From Hyphomicrobiales bacterium (GTDB lineage: Bacteria; Pseudomonadota; Alphaproteobacteria; Rhizobiales; Xanthobacteraceae), in assembly GCA_021732625.1 (NCBI GenBank), contig JAKFUP010000040.1, positions 1-48,512 of the forward strand: 48,512 nucleotides of DNA. Reading direction: 5' to 3'. Below the pieces are notes generated by a model. That model did no database searches and was not told where the DNA came from. It worked only from the letters and a program-made list of their open reading frames with translations. Of this stretch, positions 35,200-44,043 are shown piece by piece. The number at the start of each line of letters is the position of its first letter. The first letter of the stretch is position 1. Both the position numbers and the translations under genes were made by a program.

Positions 35200-35445
35200 A
35201 TGAACTGGAGTGATCGAGAGACATTATCTTCGCCGCAAAGTCTGGATGAAACCAGAGCGCCGATCGAGCACAATGAGCTTGAAGCAAGGCCGACCAAGGC
35301 TCTCATCGGCATCGGTGTGCTGATTGTGTTGAGCTTGCTCATGTATCAGGTCAACAATTTTCACTCTAGCGATAACGGTTCGCCGGCGCAGAACGTGGCT
35401 CAGCGGCAAATCACGCCCACGCCATCTCCTGCATCGCCGAACTGA
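35200..35445 (+). CDS. Small single-pass membrane protein, unknown function
   Basis: An 81-residue protein with a polar, acidic N-terminus (MNWSDRETLSSPQS), one hydrophobic helix (ALIGIGVLIVLSLLMYQV, about 34-51) and a short polar tail rich in Ser, Pro and Thr. No family is recognised. AGGAGG lies 5 bases before the ATG at 35200, a very strong ribosome-binding site that decides the start against an in-frame ATG at 35089. A perfect terminator follows the gene. It is expected in the inner membrane with the tail outside. Confidence 0.72.
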   Translation: MNWSDRETLSSPQSLDETRAPIEHNELEARPTKALIGIGVLIVLSLLMYQVNNFHSSDNGSPAQNVAQRQITPTPSPASPN

Positions 35446-35465
35446 TTTTGATTGATGAGATTGAC

Positions 35466-35495
35466 GCCCGCCCGGATCATCCGGGCGGGCTTTTA
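35466..35495 (+). terminator. Rho-independent terminator
   Basis: GCCCGCCCGGAT and its complement ATCCGGGCGGGC form a near-perfect stem with a minimal loop and run into TTTTAT. It lies 20 bases after the stop of the small membrane protein gene. Confidence 0.9.
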
Positions 35496-35607
35496 TATGC
35501 ACGATGTGATGGGCATCTTCGCATGATCGGCCTGTTGACAGCCCCCTGCCAAGTTGAGCTAATCGCCCGCAGCCGTTGTCAAATTCAACAATTGCGAGCT
35601 GGAACTC

Positions 35608-36477
35608 ATGTTTCGAAAGACGATCATTTTTGCTGCGTGTGTAGCAATGCCTGCCATAACCATGTCCCACGTAGCCACGGCTTACGATATCAAGCCAAAG
35701 ACGCCTGACACCGGTTTTTCCGGGAAGATAAAGCCCGATATCCTTGGCCTCTCCACCGAGCAGGACGCCGCCAAAACCAAGGACATCGTCGAAGCTTATT
35801 TCAAAGGCCGTCAGGGCGTGAAGCCGAACGTCCAGCAACAAACGTTCGTCAATACTGCCGTCACCTTCGTGCCGTCGATGAGCTTCGATCTGCCGGCCAG
35901 CGCCAAGGAGAGTGGCGAGAACATCGCAGCGGCATTCTCCTCGCCGGCGAGCGCCAACAAGACATTTATGCTCACCAGGACGATTACTTTTGCTCCGGAC
36001 CAGCAGCCACTGAAAGCCGATCTGCTCAAGCAGCTGACCGATAAGTATGGCGTGGCAACGCTGATCGGCGACCAGCACGTCTACTACTTCTACCGCAAAG
36101 GCAAAGTCGTATCGGTCGGTCAGAAGTACAAGCCGGATACGGCTCTTGAAGCGCTCGATAAGCCTGTCAATCCGAAGGCTGCCGTTGCGCTCAACGACGC
36201 AAAAGGCAAGGGCAGCTGCGTCGCAGCCGTCAAACGCATCGGTACGCTGGACAAGACGTTAGCTGCTTTGCGCAGCGAGGCGAGCGACGCCAACTGCGAA
36301 GCCGCCCTCAGCATCACGCTTTCGTCGGGAGGGACAGCCGATCGCGTCGGCAAGGCCGAATTCATGCTGGCGGATTTCAAACGCATCACCAGCGCGGCAA
36401 CGATTGACGACGATGCGATAGCCGCTGCCAAGAGCGAGCAGATCAAGGCTCCGACCGGCAGCGCGCCAAAGCTCTAG
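35608..36477 (+). CDS. Exported protein, unknown function
   Basis: A 289-residue protein with a signal peptide (MFRKTIIFAACVAMPAITMSHVATA, cleavage near 25). The mature part has no family I recognise. It has a domain at about 35-170 (DIVEAYFKGRQG ... TFVPSMSFDLP ... FMLTRTITFAPDQQPLKADLLKQLTDKYG) and an alanine-rich C-terminal part with two cysteines (GSCVAAVK, ANCEAAL) that could pair. The pattern of a nuclease- or peptidase-like catalytic site is absent. A GGA-type ribosome-binding site lies close to the ATG. The gene stands alone between two terminators. Confidence 0.75.
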   Translation: MFRKTIIFAACVAMPAITMSHVATAYDIKPKTPDTGFSGKIKPDILGLSTEQDAAKTKDIVEAYFKGRQGVKPNVQQQTFVNTAVTFVPSMSFDLPASAKESGENIAAAFSSPASANKTFMLTRTITFAPDQQPLKADLLKQLTDKYGVATLIGDQHVYYFYRKGKVVSVGQKYKPDTALEALDKPVNPKAAVALNDAKGKGSCVAAVKRIGTLDKTLAALRSEASDANCEAALSITLSSGGTADRVGKAEFMLADFKRITSAATIDDDAIAAAKSEQIKAPTGSAPKL

Positions 36478-36488
36478 AACCGAAACGC

Positions 36489-36524
36489 AAAAACCCGGCT
36501 TGATGCGACGGCACCAAACCGGGC
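36489..36524 (-). terminator. Possible Rho-independent terminator
   Basis: On the minus strand, GCCCGG at the left and CCGGGT at the right form a short stem with a long loop, ending in TTTTTG. It lies 21 bases past the stop of the Tat-exported protein gene at 36545. The long loop makes it weaker than the others here. Confidence 0.5.
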
Positions 36525-36544
36525 TCAGCCTAATCGTCTAAAAC

Positions 36545-36862
36545 TCAATAGTAGAAAACCCGACGGCGGCGATACCGGGGACGATAGTAACGCGGGCGAT
36601 AGTAACGCGGGCGATAGTAACGCGGGCGATAGTAACGGCGGCGATAGCCGTAATACTGCACTTGCTCCGCGGATGCGTCCGCAAGATCTTTCTCAGTCGC
36701 TATCGCCGATTGAGCCTCAACTTCAGGCTGCGGATTGGGGGTCGGCCCCTTCAAATCGGTCGGTACCATCAATGGAGCCGCTACGGCAGAGCCTGCGACA
36801 GCCATGACACCGGCACCAGCAGCTACGCCAAAAGCCAGCTTCAGAAAATCCCTTCGTTCCAT
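36545..36862 (-). CDS. Tat-exported small protein with Arg/Tyr repeat tail
   Basis: A 105-residue protein. The twin-arginine signal MERRDFLKLAFGVAAGAGVMAVAGSAVAA is followed by a short Pro/Glu-rich linker (about 31-68) and a tail of five repeats of the type RRYYRPRYYRPRYYRPR, ending RRRRVFYY. The tail is extremely basic and aromatic, with no acidic residue. The identical signal design recurs in the protein at 44834-45136, whose tail uses Trp/Phe in place of Tyr. I recall Tat-signal proteins with Arg/His/Trp tails in other Bradyrhizobium-group genomes, function unknown. Binding to anionic surface polymers or nucleic acid outside the membrane is only a guess. Confidence 0.8.
   Translation of the reverse strand: MERRDFLKLAFGVAAGAGVMAVAGSAVAAPLMVPTDLKGPTPNPQPEVEAQSAIATEKDLADASAEQVQYYGYRRRYYRPRYYRPRYYRPRYYRPRYRRRRVFYY
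36579..36653. repeat. 15-bp tandem repeat inside the Arg/Tyr protein gene
   Basis: The unit GGGCGATAGTAACGC is repeated in tandem from 36579, with four near-identical units and a degenerate fifth. It encodes the five-residue YYRPR repeat on the minus strand, so repeat number can change without breaking the frame. Confidence 0.85.
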
Positions 36863-37079
36863 ACTAAAAACCTCCCGAGTTGAGTGGTAAGTGACAATGA
36901 TCGCGTCCGGGCGATGAACCTGAAGTGAACCGGATGTTCACAAACATTGGTAGCTGCGAAAGATGAAGTGGTTCATCGGCCTTCAGGCCGAACTGATCCC
37001 AAACGCAACACCCACACCGCGCATCCGTTCCCGAACGAACTTGGAAAATATCAAAGTCACATTGCAATGCGACGAGCGA

Positions 37080-38093
37080 TTACTCCAGCTTGATGCCCGC
37101 CTTGTTGATCACATCGGCCCAGCGCACGATCTCGGCGCCGACAAACTTGCCGAAGTCATCCTTCACCAAGGTCGGGGTCAGCGAACCGTTCTTATTCCAG
37201 ATATCTTTCATCACATCCGTATCGAGCGCTTTGCGGACCTCGGCGGCCATCCGATCGACGATTGCCGGTGGCGTTCCCTTGGGCGCAAACAATGCGTACC
37301 ACGTCGCGACTTCGTAGCCCTTGAGACCGGCCTCCGAGGATGTCGGAACATTGGCGATCGCATCCGACCTTGTCGCGGCTGCAACCGCCAGCGCGCGAAT
37401 CTGGCCGCCCTGAACCTGGCTGGCGGACGAGCCGAGGCCGTCGAACATCACGTGCACATGGCCTGCGACAAGATCCTGCATGGCGGGACCCGCGCCGCGA
37501 TACGTCACGTGGTTCAGTTTAACGCCCGCCAGCAACTGGAACAGTTCGCCGGCAAGGTGATGTGTCGTGCCAAGACCCGCAGAAGCATAGTCGAGCTTGC
37601 CGGGATTGGCCTTGGCTTCGGCGATCAATTCGGCCAGCGTCTTTGCCGATACCTTGGCCGGGTTGACGACCACAACCTGCGGCGGCGCCGCAATCAGGAT
37701 GATCGGAATGAAGTCCTTCATCAAGTCGTAGTCCAGCTTTGGGTATAGCGTCGCAGCGATGGTGTGGTGAGCGGCGCCGATAAAGAAATTGTAGCCGTTG
37801 GGATCGGCCTTGGAGGCCGCACTCGCGCCAACCGTGCCGCCGGCGCCTGAACGATTGTCGATCAGAACGCGCTGATTGAGTTGCCTCTCGAGCTGAGCGA
37901 CGAGCGGGCGCGCAAAGGCGTCGGTTCCACCGCCGGCGGGAAACGGGCTGATTATGGAGATCGTCCGATCCGGCCAAGTCGTCGCAGCGGTCTGCGCAAC
38001 GGCCTGACTGCTTGTCACAACTGCCAGAGCACCGAACGCAAGCAACGCAAAGCATGCGGCGCCTCGGCCGCGCAGCGAATAAAGTCTTGTCAT
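37080..38093 (-). CDS. Bug-type (TctC family) substrate-binding protein
   Basis: A 337-residue periplasmic binding protein with a signal peptide ending AVAQ (about residue 34). WPDRTISIISPFPAGGGTDAFARP and IDNRSGAGGTVGASAASKADPNGYN are family signatures, with GGQIRALAVAAATRSDAIANVPT in the C-terminal half. It is the last gene of a probable NIPSNAP - MFS - Bug operon, 159 bases after the MFS gene. GAGG lies 6 bases before the ATG at 38093. No TctA/TctB genes accompany it. The pairing with an MFS carboxylate-type transporter suggests an organic acid ligand, as an inference. Confidence 0.9.
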   Translation of the reverse strand: MTRLYSLRGRGAACFALLAFGALAVVTSSQAVAQTAATTWPDRTISIISPFPAGGGTDAFARPLVAQLERQLNQRVLIDNRSGAGGTVGASAASKADPNGYNFFIGAAHHTIAATLYPKLDYDLMKDFIPIILIAAPPQVVVVNPAKVSAKTLAELIAEAKANPGKLDYASAGLGTTHHLAGELFQLLAGVKLNHVTYRGAGPAMQDLVAGHVHVMFDGLGSSASQVQGGQIRALAVAAATRSDAIANVPTSSEAGLKGYEVATWYALFAPKGTPPAIVDRMAAEVRKALDTDVMKDIWNKNGSLTPTLVKDDFGKFVGAEIVRWADVINKAGIKLE

Positions 38094-38252
38094 TGATTTC
38101 CTCGTCGTTTCTGAATGGTTTGATTGCCACCGATTAGGCCATCGCGAACCGCGGATAGCAAGGCGCGCCAAATCACAACTCGCGGCGGAATCAGGTCTTT
38201 TCGGATGAGGCCGGACCAAGGTCGAAGTTTGGTGCGGTGCAACCAAAATGTC

Positions 38253-39521
38253 CTAAACGAGCTTTGGCTGCATCGCCTGCCCGCGTAGCCGCGCCCGCTC
38301 GGCGTTCGGCCACAGCAGCAGCAGGCCGAGAATGCCGGAGACGATCAGGATCACGCCGTTGATGGTGAAGCCTGTCATGTAACCGTCGTGGACGTTGGCG
38401 GCCTTTTGCACCACCGCGCCCATCACAAACGGCGCAATGATTCCGGCCAGCGTATAGACGGCACCATAGATCGAGATCACTGCGCCGCGCTGCGACGTCG
38501 GCGTGAACTCGGCAATCATCGGCGCGCAGACCACATAGATCGGGCCAATCACTCCCGAGCCAATCACCAGTACCGCGATTTGCCAGCCTGCGCTTTGAAC
38601 GCTCGGCATCAGCAACAAAATCAGTCCGCCCACAATCAGCGGTACCGAGCCGAGCACGCCGCGCGCATAACGCGTCGACATGCCCTTGCCGACGAGCACC
38701 TGCGAGACCCAGCCGGTCAACAGCACAATCGATGCACCGAACACCCACGGCAGGACGGAGATCAGGCCCGCTTCCTTCTGCGCAAAACCCAGACCCGAAA
38801 CAAGGAACGGCGTGAACCATGTCAGCCCGAGCGACAGCGCCCAGTATGCGCCAAACGTCGCGGCGCAGCAGCCGATGAAAGTACGCGACAACAGCAGTTG
38901 CGAATAAGGCACATGCTCGTCCATGTCCGAACTGACAGTTTCTGTGATCGGTCCCTCGCGGCCGAGCGCAAACCACAGCACAACCCACATCAGCCCGACG
39001 ATCCCCAGTGCGCCGAACGCATGATGCCAAGTGTAATTGACAATGATCCAGTTCAGGGCGGGTACCGCGAGAATGACACCGAACGCCGAGCCTTGCGCGA
39101 GAATTGCCGTCGGCAATGTGCGCTTCTCGTCGGGAAACCATTTGTAGATCGCATGCAGCGCGATCGAGAACGCCGGTCCCTCACCTGCACCGAGCAGGAT
39201 GCGGCAGATCACGAGCGTGGTGAAGCTGACCTGACTGACCATCGGGAATTGCACCAGCGCCCAGACCAGCGCGAGCACGAGGATGACCCAGCGCGCAGGC
39301 ACCCGATTGACGATGAAGCCAACGGCGATCGCGGAGATCGAGAACAGGAAAAAGAACGAGGAGCCGAGGAAACCGAACTGCTCGGGCTGCAACTGCAGCT
39401 CCGTCATGATCGGAACACCGGCGAGGCCAACGATGATCTTGTCGGCGAAGTTCACCACCATGAACAGGAACAGCAGAAATACGACCTGCCAGGCGCCTTT
39501 GGGCGTCACCGATGCAGTCAT
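38253..39521 (-). CDS. MFS transporter (anion:cation symporter-like)
   Basis: A 422-residue inner-membrane protein with twelve predicted helices. FMVVNFADKIIVGLAGVPIMTELQL at the start, the motif A region VNRVPARWVILV, ICRILLGAGEGPAFSIALHAIYKWFP and the mid-protein loop ending EHVPYSQLLLSRTF fit the ACS family that imports organic anions such as hexuronates, phthalate or 4-hydroxyphenylacetate. The ligand is unknown. GGAGGAA lies directly before the ATG at 39521. The NIPSNAP gene ends 96 bases upstream and a Bug-type gene follows on the same strand. Confidence 0.88.
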   Translation of the reverse strand: MTASVTPKGAWQVVFLLFLFMVVNFADKIIVGLAGVPIMTELQLQPEQFGFLGSSFFFLFSISAIAVGFIVNRVPARWVILVLALVWALVQFPMVSQVSFTTLVICRILLGAGEGPAFSIALHAIYKWFPDEKRTLPTAILAQGSAFGVILAVPALNWIIVNYTWHHAFGALGIVGLMWVVLWFALGREGPITETVSSDMDEHVPYSQLLLSRTFIGCCAATFGAYWALSLGLTWFTPFLVSGLGFAQKEAGLISVLPWVFGASIVLLTGWVSQVLVGKGMSTRYARGVLGSVPLIVGGLILLLMPSVQSAGWQIAVLVIGSGVIGPIYVVCAPMIAEFTPTSQRGAVISIYGAVYTLAGIIAPFVMGAVVQKAANVHDGYMTGFTINGVILIVSGILGLLLLWPNAERARLRGQAMQPKLV

Positions 39522-39617
39522 TTCCTTCCTCCGTCGTCGTGGAGCGGGAGCCGTGCGACTCTGTATCCGGATTTGCGACGATGCTGCCGCTCCCGGACCG
39601 CGTTGGCAAGACTCCAC

Positions 39618-39926
39618 TCATGCTTCGACCTGCCGCAGGAAGGTCCGCTCCTCCCCCAGAATGAGCTGGTTCACCTCTGCGAAATCGAAATTTGCTTCGC
39701 CTTCCGCATCGCCACGAAGTCTCGTGCGGTACTGCTCGTAGACCGCAAGACTGGCAAAAGAAATAACAGCAAAGGCGACGTTGTTGGTGCCTTCGTGCGG
39801 CATCCAGTAGCCGATCAGATGGCCGCCACACCTTGGAATGATCTGTAGCCAGTTCTGCGCGTACAGCTCGAACAGGTGACGCTTGAACGGATCGATCTTG
39901 TAGCGGATGAAAACGGTGACGATCAT
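39618..39926 (-). CDS. NIPSNAP family protein
   Basis: A 102-residue protein with the dimeric alpha-beta (ferredoxin-like) barrel pattern. [57 protein letters not shown] is typical of bacterial NIPSNAP domains, small cytosolic proteins often encoded with catabolic operons. GGAG lies 9 bases before the ATG at 39926; an earlier in-frame ATG at 40040 would add unrelated residues. It leads the operon with the MFS and Bug-type genes. Confidence 0.85.
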   Translation of the reverse strand: MIVTVFIRYKIDPFKRHLFELYAQNWLQIIPRCGGHLIGYWMPHEGTNNVAFAVISFASLAVYEQYRTRLRGDAEGEANFDFAEVNQLILGEERTFLRQVEA

Positions 39927-40053
39927 GAACGTGCTCTCCGATTGACGATGAGCAATTTGATAGCTTGTTATGCCCGCACGATGCTTCGGTTGCGGCCGAA
40001 CCATCGGCTCGCATTCGCTTCTTCCCGATTCGATTGTCAAACAGCCACGTCAC

Positions 40054-40178
40054 CGTCATTGCGAGGGGCACCAGGATCGGCGCTTCGCGCCGTCCGAGTA
40101 CAGGCTCCGCGACGAAGCAATCCAGTGGATGGTGAATCTGGATTGCTCCGTTGCGCAAGGGCGCGCCTCGCAATGACG
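40054..40178. repeat. Nested palindromic repeat (TCGCAATGACG family)
   Basis: Outer arms 40054-40066 and 40166-40178 (CGTCATTGCGAGG and its complement) are perfect. Inner arms GCAATCCAG and CTGGATTGC flank a short centre. The nested layout is like that of the CGGAATGACG family, but the sequence is different. It lies upstream of the NIPSNAP gene, in a long gene-free region. Confidence 0.8.
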
Positions 40179-40199
40179 AAAACATAATTTTGGACGTGC

Positions 40200-40700
40200 T
40201 TATCCGTCCATGCCCTCCGGTGCTTCGCGCACCGGCTGACCGCGATCAAAGTCCCCTAAAAAATTGAGGGGAGCAGCGCGCCGAAAGGCGCAAGGGTCAC
40301 GGCTCGCTCTCCGCAGTCACCGCAGCGAACGGCGAACACGAAGCGCGCATCGCCTGTCGGCGCGCCGCTGCGGCGATTTATGTCCGGGGGACCGTGCTTC
40401 CGGGGCGAGGACAGCCATGCATCGCATCGCCCGATCCGGCAGGTTTTCACCCGCCTTCATCCAGCCCGCGTCCAGCCATCAAAGGCAGGGCTCCGTAGTG
40501 AGCCCGGACGGTGACCCCCAGCCTCCCGAGTCTATGCTTACGAGGCACAGCCGCAGGCGCCGCATCAGCCGGCTTGGGGCTTGCCCCATTCCGGCCAGTC
40601 AAAGACTTCGTTCCGCCTTCAAGAACGTCTCCGGAAGACGCCCCTCGCGAACGAGACGTGAGCACTATAAGCGAGGTTGGGGTACCCGGGGATAACGATT
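40200..40700. other. Gene-free, hairpin-rich region
   Basis: From 39927 to 40780 no convincing gene is seen; open frames on both strands are Arg/Ser-rich and look spurious. The region holds a string of short hairpins: CCGGTGC/GCACCGG (40217-40235), TCCCCT/AGGGGA (40252-40272), GCGCC-GAAA-GGCGC (near 40278-40291), GCCGG..GGGGC-TT-GCCCC..CCGGC (40568-40595), CGTCT/AGACG (40626-40640) and CTCG-CGAA-CGAG (40644-40655). Two have stable-type tetraloops. This may be a structured RNA or a degenerate repeat cluster. Confidence 0.55.
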
Positions 40701-40780
40701 GGCCGAATTATTGTTGCGGCGTATGGATTTTGGCCCGCGTGGGAAAAACGCGCATCCCGGAATGATTTTCCACGATTAGC

Positions 40781-41413
40781 CTATCCTCGATCCCGCTCGT
40801 AAACGAACTTCGGCATCTCCAGCCTGAACCGGATCGCAAGCAACCGAAACGTCAGACCGACTGCGGATGCAACCAGCGCAACCAGATCGGGTGCAAAGCC
40901 GTTGCTCAGTCCCGCGACGTAAATCAGCCCGGTGACGATGGAGACGCTGGCATAGAGTTCGGCGCGAAACAGCAACGGGACATCGTTGCACAACACATCG
41001 CGCAGCACGCCACCGACGCAGCCGGTGATCATCCCGGCCATGATGACGATGGCAAAGTGGTGATTGAGTTTCAGCGCCACGCTGCAGCCAAGGATGGTGA
41101 ACAGCACGAGGCCGACAGCATCGAGAAACAGAAACGCCTTGTGGAAGCGATGGATCACCGGCGCCAGCACAATGGTGGCAAGTGCCGCGGCTGTCGTGAC
41201 CCCCAGCAGATAAGGCTCTTGCACCCAGCCCAACGGATAATTCCCAAGCAGCATGTCCCGCGTCGAACTGCCGCCCAACGCCGTGATCGAGCTCAGCATC
41301 GCGACACCCATCCAGTCCATGCTGCGGCGCCCGGCAGCCAGCGCCGCGGTCATCGCAGCGACGACCAGCGCAACGATGGACAAGGGAAACAGCAAGGCTT
41401 CGGCGTGGGGCAT
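40781..41413 (-). CDS. TRIC/UPF0126 family cation channel-like protein
   Basis: A 210-residue membrane protein with seven hydrophobic segments in two repeats. GVAMLSSITALGGSSTRDMLLG (first repeat) and IMAGMITGCVGGVLRDVLCNDVPLLF (second) are the paired glycine-rich motifs of UPF0126, now known as bacterial trimeric intracellular cation channels. It should conduct monovalent cations across the inner membrane. The ATG at 41413 lies two bases after the stop of the upstream MFS gene, so translation is coupled. The frame is open far upstream, but that part is antisense-like and overlaps the MFS gene. Confidence 0.9.
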   Translation of the reverse strand: MPHAEALLFPLSIVALVVAAMTAALAAGRRSMDWMGVAMLSSITALGGSSTRDMLLGNYPLGWVQEPYLLGVTTAAALATIVLAPVIHRFHKAFLFLDAVGLVLFTILGCSVALKLNHHFAIVIMAGMITGCVGGVLRDVLCNDVPLLFRAELYASVSIVTGLIYVAGLSNGFAPDLVALVASAVGLTFRLLAIRFRLEMPKFVYERDRG

Positions 41414-41415
41414 GC

Positions 41416-42615
41416 TTACGCCGGCCTGCGCTGTGCGAAACGAAACAGGATCAATCCCAGCAGCGCAATGCCCATCATCGAAGCCGCGAACACGGACGGA
41501 GCCGCTGGACTGCCGGTGAGATCGCGCATCTTGCCGGCAAAAGCCGGCAAGATGGCCATGCAGGCGTAAAAGCAGGTGAAGAACACACCCATTCCGACTG
41601 CGCGGTTCTGCTGCGACAGGGCTTCCGACGGCAGCGCCATCAGCAGCCCCGCCGGCAGACCGGCGACAATGGCAATAAGCACAAAGGTGAGGATGAAAGC
41701 GCTGGTGTAAGGCAGCGCCAAACTGGCCAGACCGACCACGATGAAGCCTGTTGCCATCAGCAAATTGGGACGCCGAACCCGCTGGGCGAGATAACCCGCA
41801 AGCGGCACGATAAAAATCAATGCCCAGCCAAGCAGGCTGACCGCGCGCCCTGCTTCGCCAAGCGAATAGCCGCGCACTGTGAACAGCTCGGGCACAAAGC
41901 TGACGAGAACGATATAGGCTACGTTGTAGGTGCCCCAGATCATCCCCGCGATCAGCGCCAGCCGCCACTCTCGCCCGGTGAGGCCGATCTGGAGTTTGCC
42001 CTCCTGCAACGGCGGCATATTCGGCGGATCGCGATAGAATGTTATCATCATGGCGAAAGACAAAAGCGCCACGACCGACGCCGTGATCATCACCACATGC
42101 CACGACGACAACGCAGCGAGCGGCGGAAACGTCACCAGCCCCAATGCGATTCCCAATGGCCAGCTCGCAATGAAGATCGACATCGCCACGACGATCTCGC
42201 GGCCGGCGAACCAGTCGGCCACCATCTTCGACATCATCACATTCATGATGACACCGCCGATGCCGCTGATCAGCCGCCCGGCAAAGGCAAGCTGGAGCGA
42301 TTCAACACTGGTCAGCACACCACCCAATGCCATCAGCGCAAGACCGAACAGTACAATCCGTTTCGCGCCGAAACGCTGGCCGATTACACCGCTCGGTATC
42401 GCAACGATCACACCCGGCAGCATATAGAGACCGATCAGCGTGCCGAGCCAGGTGAAATCGATTTTATATACATCGATCAGAATGGGGCCGATCGCGCCGA
42501 CAGTTTCGAACTGATAGCCCATCGACGTGCGCGCCAGCAGCAGCACGGCGAGAACGAGCCATCTTTGAGAATTTGACGAAACCTGATTTGAATACAGTTG
42601 CGTGCTTTCAGCCAT
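41416..42615 (-). CDS. MFS transporter
   Basis: A 399-residue inner-membrane protein with twelve predicted helices. [50 protein letters not shown] (motif A: G-x-x-x-D/Q-R-x-G-x-K/R-R), [20 protein letters not shown] and a central loop with the second half beginning [16 protein letters not shown] are typical of cyanate/CynX-like or nitrate/nitrite-type MFS proteins. The substrate is not evident. AGGA lies 8 bases before the ATG at 42615. The TRIC gene follows almost without a gap, and the GDPD gene is divergent. Confidence 0.88.
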   Translation of the reverse strand: MAESTQLYSNQVSSNSQRWLVLAVLLLARTSMGYQFETVGAIGPILIDVYKIDFTWLGTLIGLYMLPGVIVAIPSGVIGQRFGAKRIVLFGLALMALGGVLTSVESLQLAFAGRLISGIGGVIMNVMMSKMVADWFAGREIVVAMSIFIASWPLGIALGLVTFPPLAALSSWHVVMITASVVALLSFAMMITFYRDPPNMPPLQEGKLQIGLTGREWRLALIAGMIWGTYNVAYIVLVSFVPELFTVRGYSLGEAGRAVSLLGWALIFIVPLAGYLAQRVRRPNLLMATGFIVVGLASLALPYTSAFILTFVLIAIVAGLPAGLLMALPSEALSQQNRAVGMGVFFTCFYACMAILPAFAGKMRDLTGSPAAPSVFAASMMGIALLGLILFRFAQRRPA

Positions 42616-42779
42616 CGACTCAATCCTACACGCACTTGGAGATTCTATTCTACCCGGGCTCCCCGGCTGGTGGAATATGCAATAGCCGGCAACAGGCCGC
42701 GACGGCGGATTGCATCTCACACACCACCGTCATACTGACATGGTCAGATCGGCCACGCGCTCACTATCGAAGGCTTCCG

Positions 42780-44027
42780 ATGCCCCGCTCATCTCGCTTG
42801 ATGCCGCTTGCCGTGCTCTGGATCGCCAGCCTGATCGCGCCTGCCGCAGCACAAAACCCGCCGATGCCGCGCGAACCGCAAATCGGGCCGCGGCCGTTCT
42901 ATCTGGTCGACAAGATGAAAGACGGGCCGCTGAAATCCAGGCTCAGCCAATGCACCGGGCCTTTCCGCAAGACCGACTTCTCCATCGGCCACCGCGGCGC
43001 GGCGCTGCAATTCCCCGAGCACACCAGGGAATCATATCTCGCCGCCGCCCGGATGGGCGCCGGCGTCATCGAATGCGACGTGACATTCACGAAAGACCGA
43101 GAGCTGGTCTGCCGGCATTCGCAGTGCGACCTGCACACCACGACCAATATTCTTTCGATGACGGCGCTGGCCCCGAAATGCACGCAACCATTCACCCCGG
43201 CGGATGCCGCGAGCGGCAAGAAGGCCTCCGCCAAATGCTGCACCAGCGACATCACGCTCGCCGAATTCAAGACCCTCACCGCCAAGATGGATGCATCCAA
43301 TCCCGATGTGAAGACGGTCGCGGAGTATCAGAACGGAACGCCGCGCTGGCGCACGGATTTGTACAGCGCCACCGGCACGCTGATGACTCATGCTGAGAGC
43401 ATCGCACTCATCAAGAGCCTCGGCGCGAAATTCACCCCGGAGCTGAAAGCGCCCGAAGTGACAATGCCGTTCGACGGCGACTACACGCAGGACAAATACG
43501 CCACGCAGATGCTGGATGAGTACAAAGCCGCTGGGATTTCTCCGTCCGAGGTGTTTGCGCAGAGCTTCAGCTACGCGGACGTTCTCTACTGGCTCAAAAC
43601 CGCGCCGGAGTTCGGCAAACAGGCGGTCTATCTCGACGGGCGTTATGAAAGCCCGGGCTTCGATCACACCAAGCCGGAAACCTGGAAGCCATCGATGACC
43701 GAGTTGAAGGCAGCAGGCGTGAAAATTCTCGCGCCACCGATCTATATGCTGCTCGCGCTCGACGACAAAGGCGCGATCGTGCCGTCGGATTATGCGCGCG
43801 CGGCGCGCCTCGCGGGTCTCGACCTGATCGCTTGGTCGCTGGAGCGCGACGGCCCGCTCGACAAGGGCGGCGGTTTCTATCATCGCTCGGTGAAGCCTGC
43901 GATCGACCGCGACGGCGATACGCTCACCGTGCTCGATGTGCTGGCGCAACAGGCCGGCGTGCGCGGCGTGTTTTCCGACTGGCCCGCGACGACGACGTTC
44001 TATGCGAGCTGCATGGGGCTGAAATGA
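42780..44027 (+). CDS. Exported glycerophosphodiester phosphodiesterase family protein
   Basis: A 415-residue protein with a signal peptide (ending PAAAQ, about 25). The GDPD barrel carries [15 protein letters not shown] (His71, Arg72), GVIECDV (Glu98, Asp100) and His113 (CRHSQCDLH), the metal and catalytic residues. An insertion with four or more cysteines follows (about 130-160), as in other periplasmic GDPDs of this size. It should hydrolyse glycerophosphodiesters in the periplasm to yield glycerol 3-phosphate and alcohols. AAGG lies 6 bases before the ATG at 42780. It converges with the intradiol dioxygenase gene, 16 bases apart. Confidence 0.9.
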   Translation: MPRSSRLMPLAVLWIASLIAPAAAQNPPMPREPQIGPRPFYLVDKMKDGPLKSRLSQCTGPFRKTDFSIGHRGAALQFPEHTRESYLAAARMGAGVIECDVTFTKDRELVCRHSQCDLHTTTNILSMTALAPKCTQPFTPADAASGKKASAKCCTSDITLAEFKTLTAKMDASNPDVKTVAEYQNGTPRWRTDLYSATGTLMTHAESIALIKSLGAKFTPELKAPEVTMPFDGDYTQDKYATQMLDEYKAAGISPSEVFAQSFSYADVLYWLKTAPEFGKQAVYLDGRYESPGFDHTKPETWKPSMTELKAAGVKILAPPIYMLLALDDKGAIVPSDYARAARLAGLDLIAWSLERDGPLDKGGGFYHRSVKPAIDRDGDTLTVLDVLAQQAGVRGVFSDWPATTTFYASCMGLK

Positions 44028-44043
44028 GCGGCGGCGTATAGGG

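Noticed and set aside
36579-36653. Possible CRISPR or minisatellite array
   Set aside because: The 15-bp units adjoin without spacers and encode the YYRPR repeats of a protein.
38388-39848. Long plus-strand frame (486 codons) opposite the MFS and NIPSNAP genes
   Set aside because: It is antisense to genes with clear family motifs, and its translation is Arg/Asp/His/Gln-rich without any recognisable pattern. High-GC third positions make such frames common.
40264-40695. Plus-strand frame (143 codons) in the hairpin-rich region
   Set aside because: The Arg/Ser-rich translation is typical of non-coding high-GC DNA, and hairpins fill the stretch. An overlapping frame on the other strand looks just as poor.
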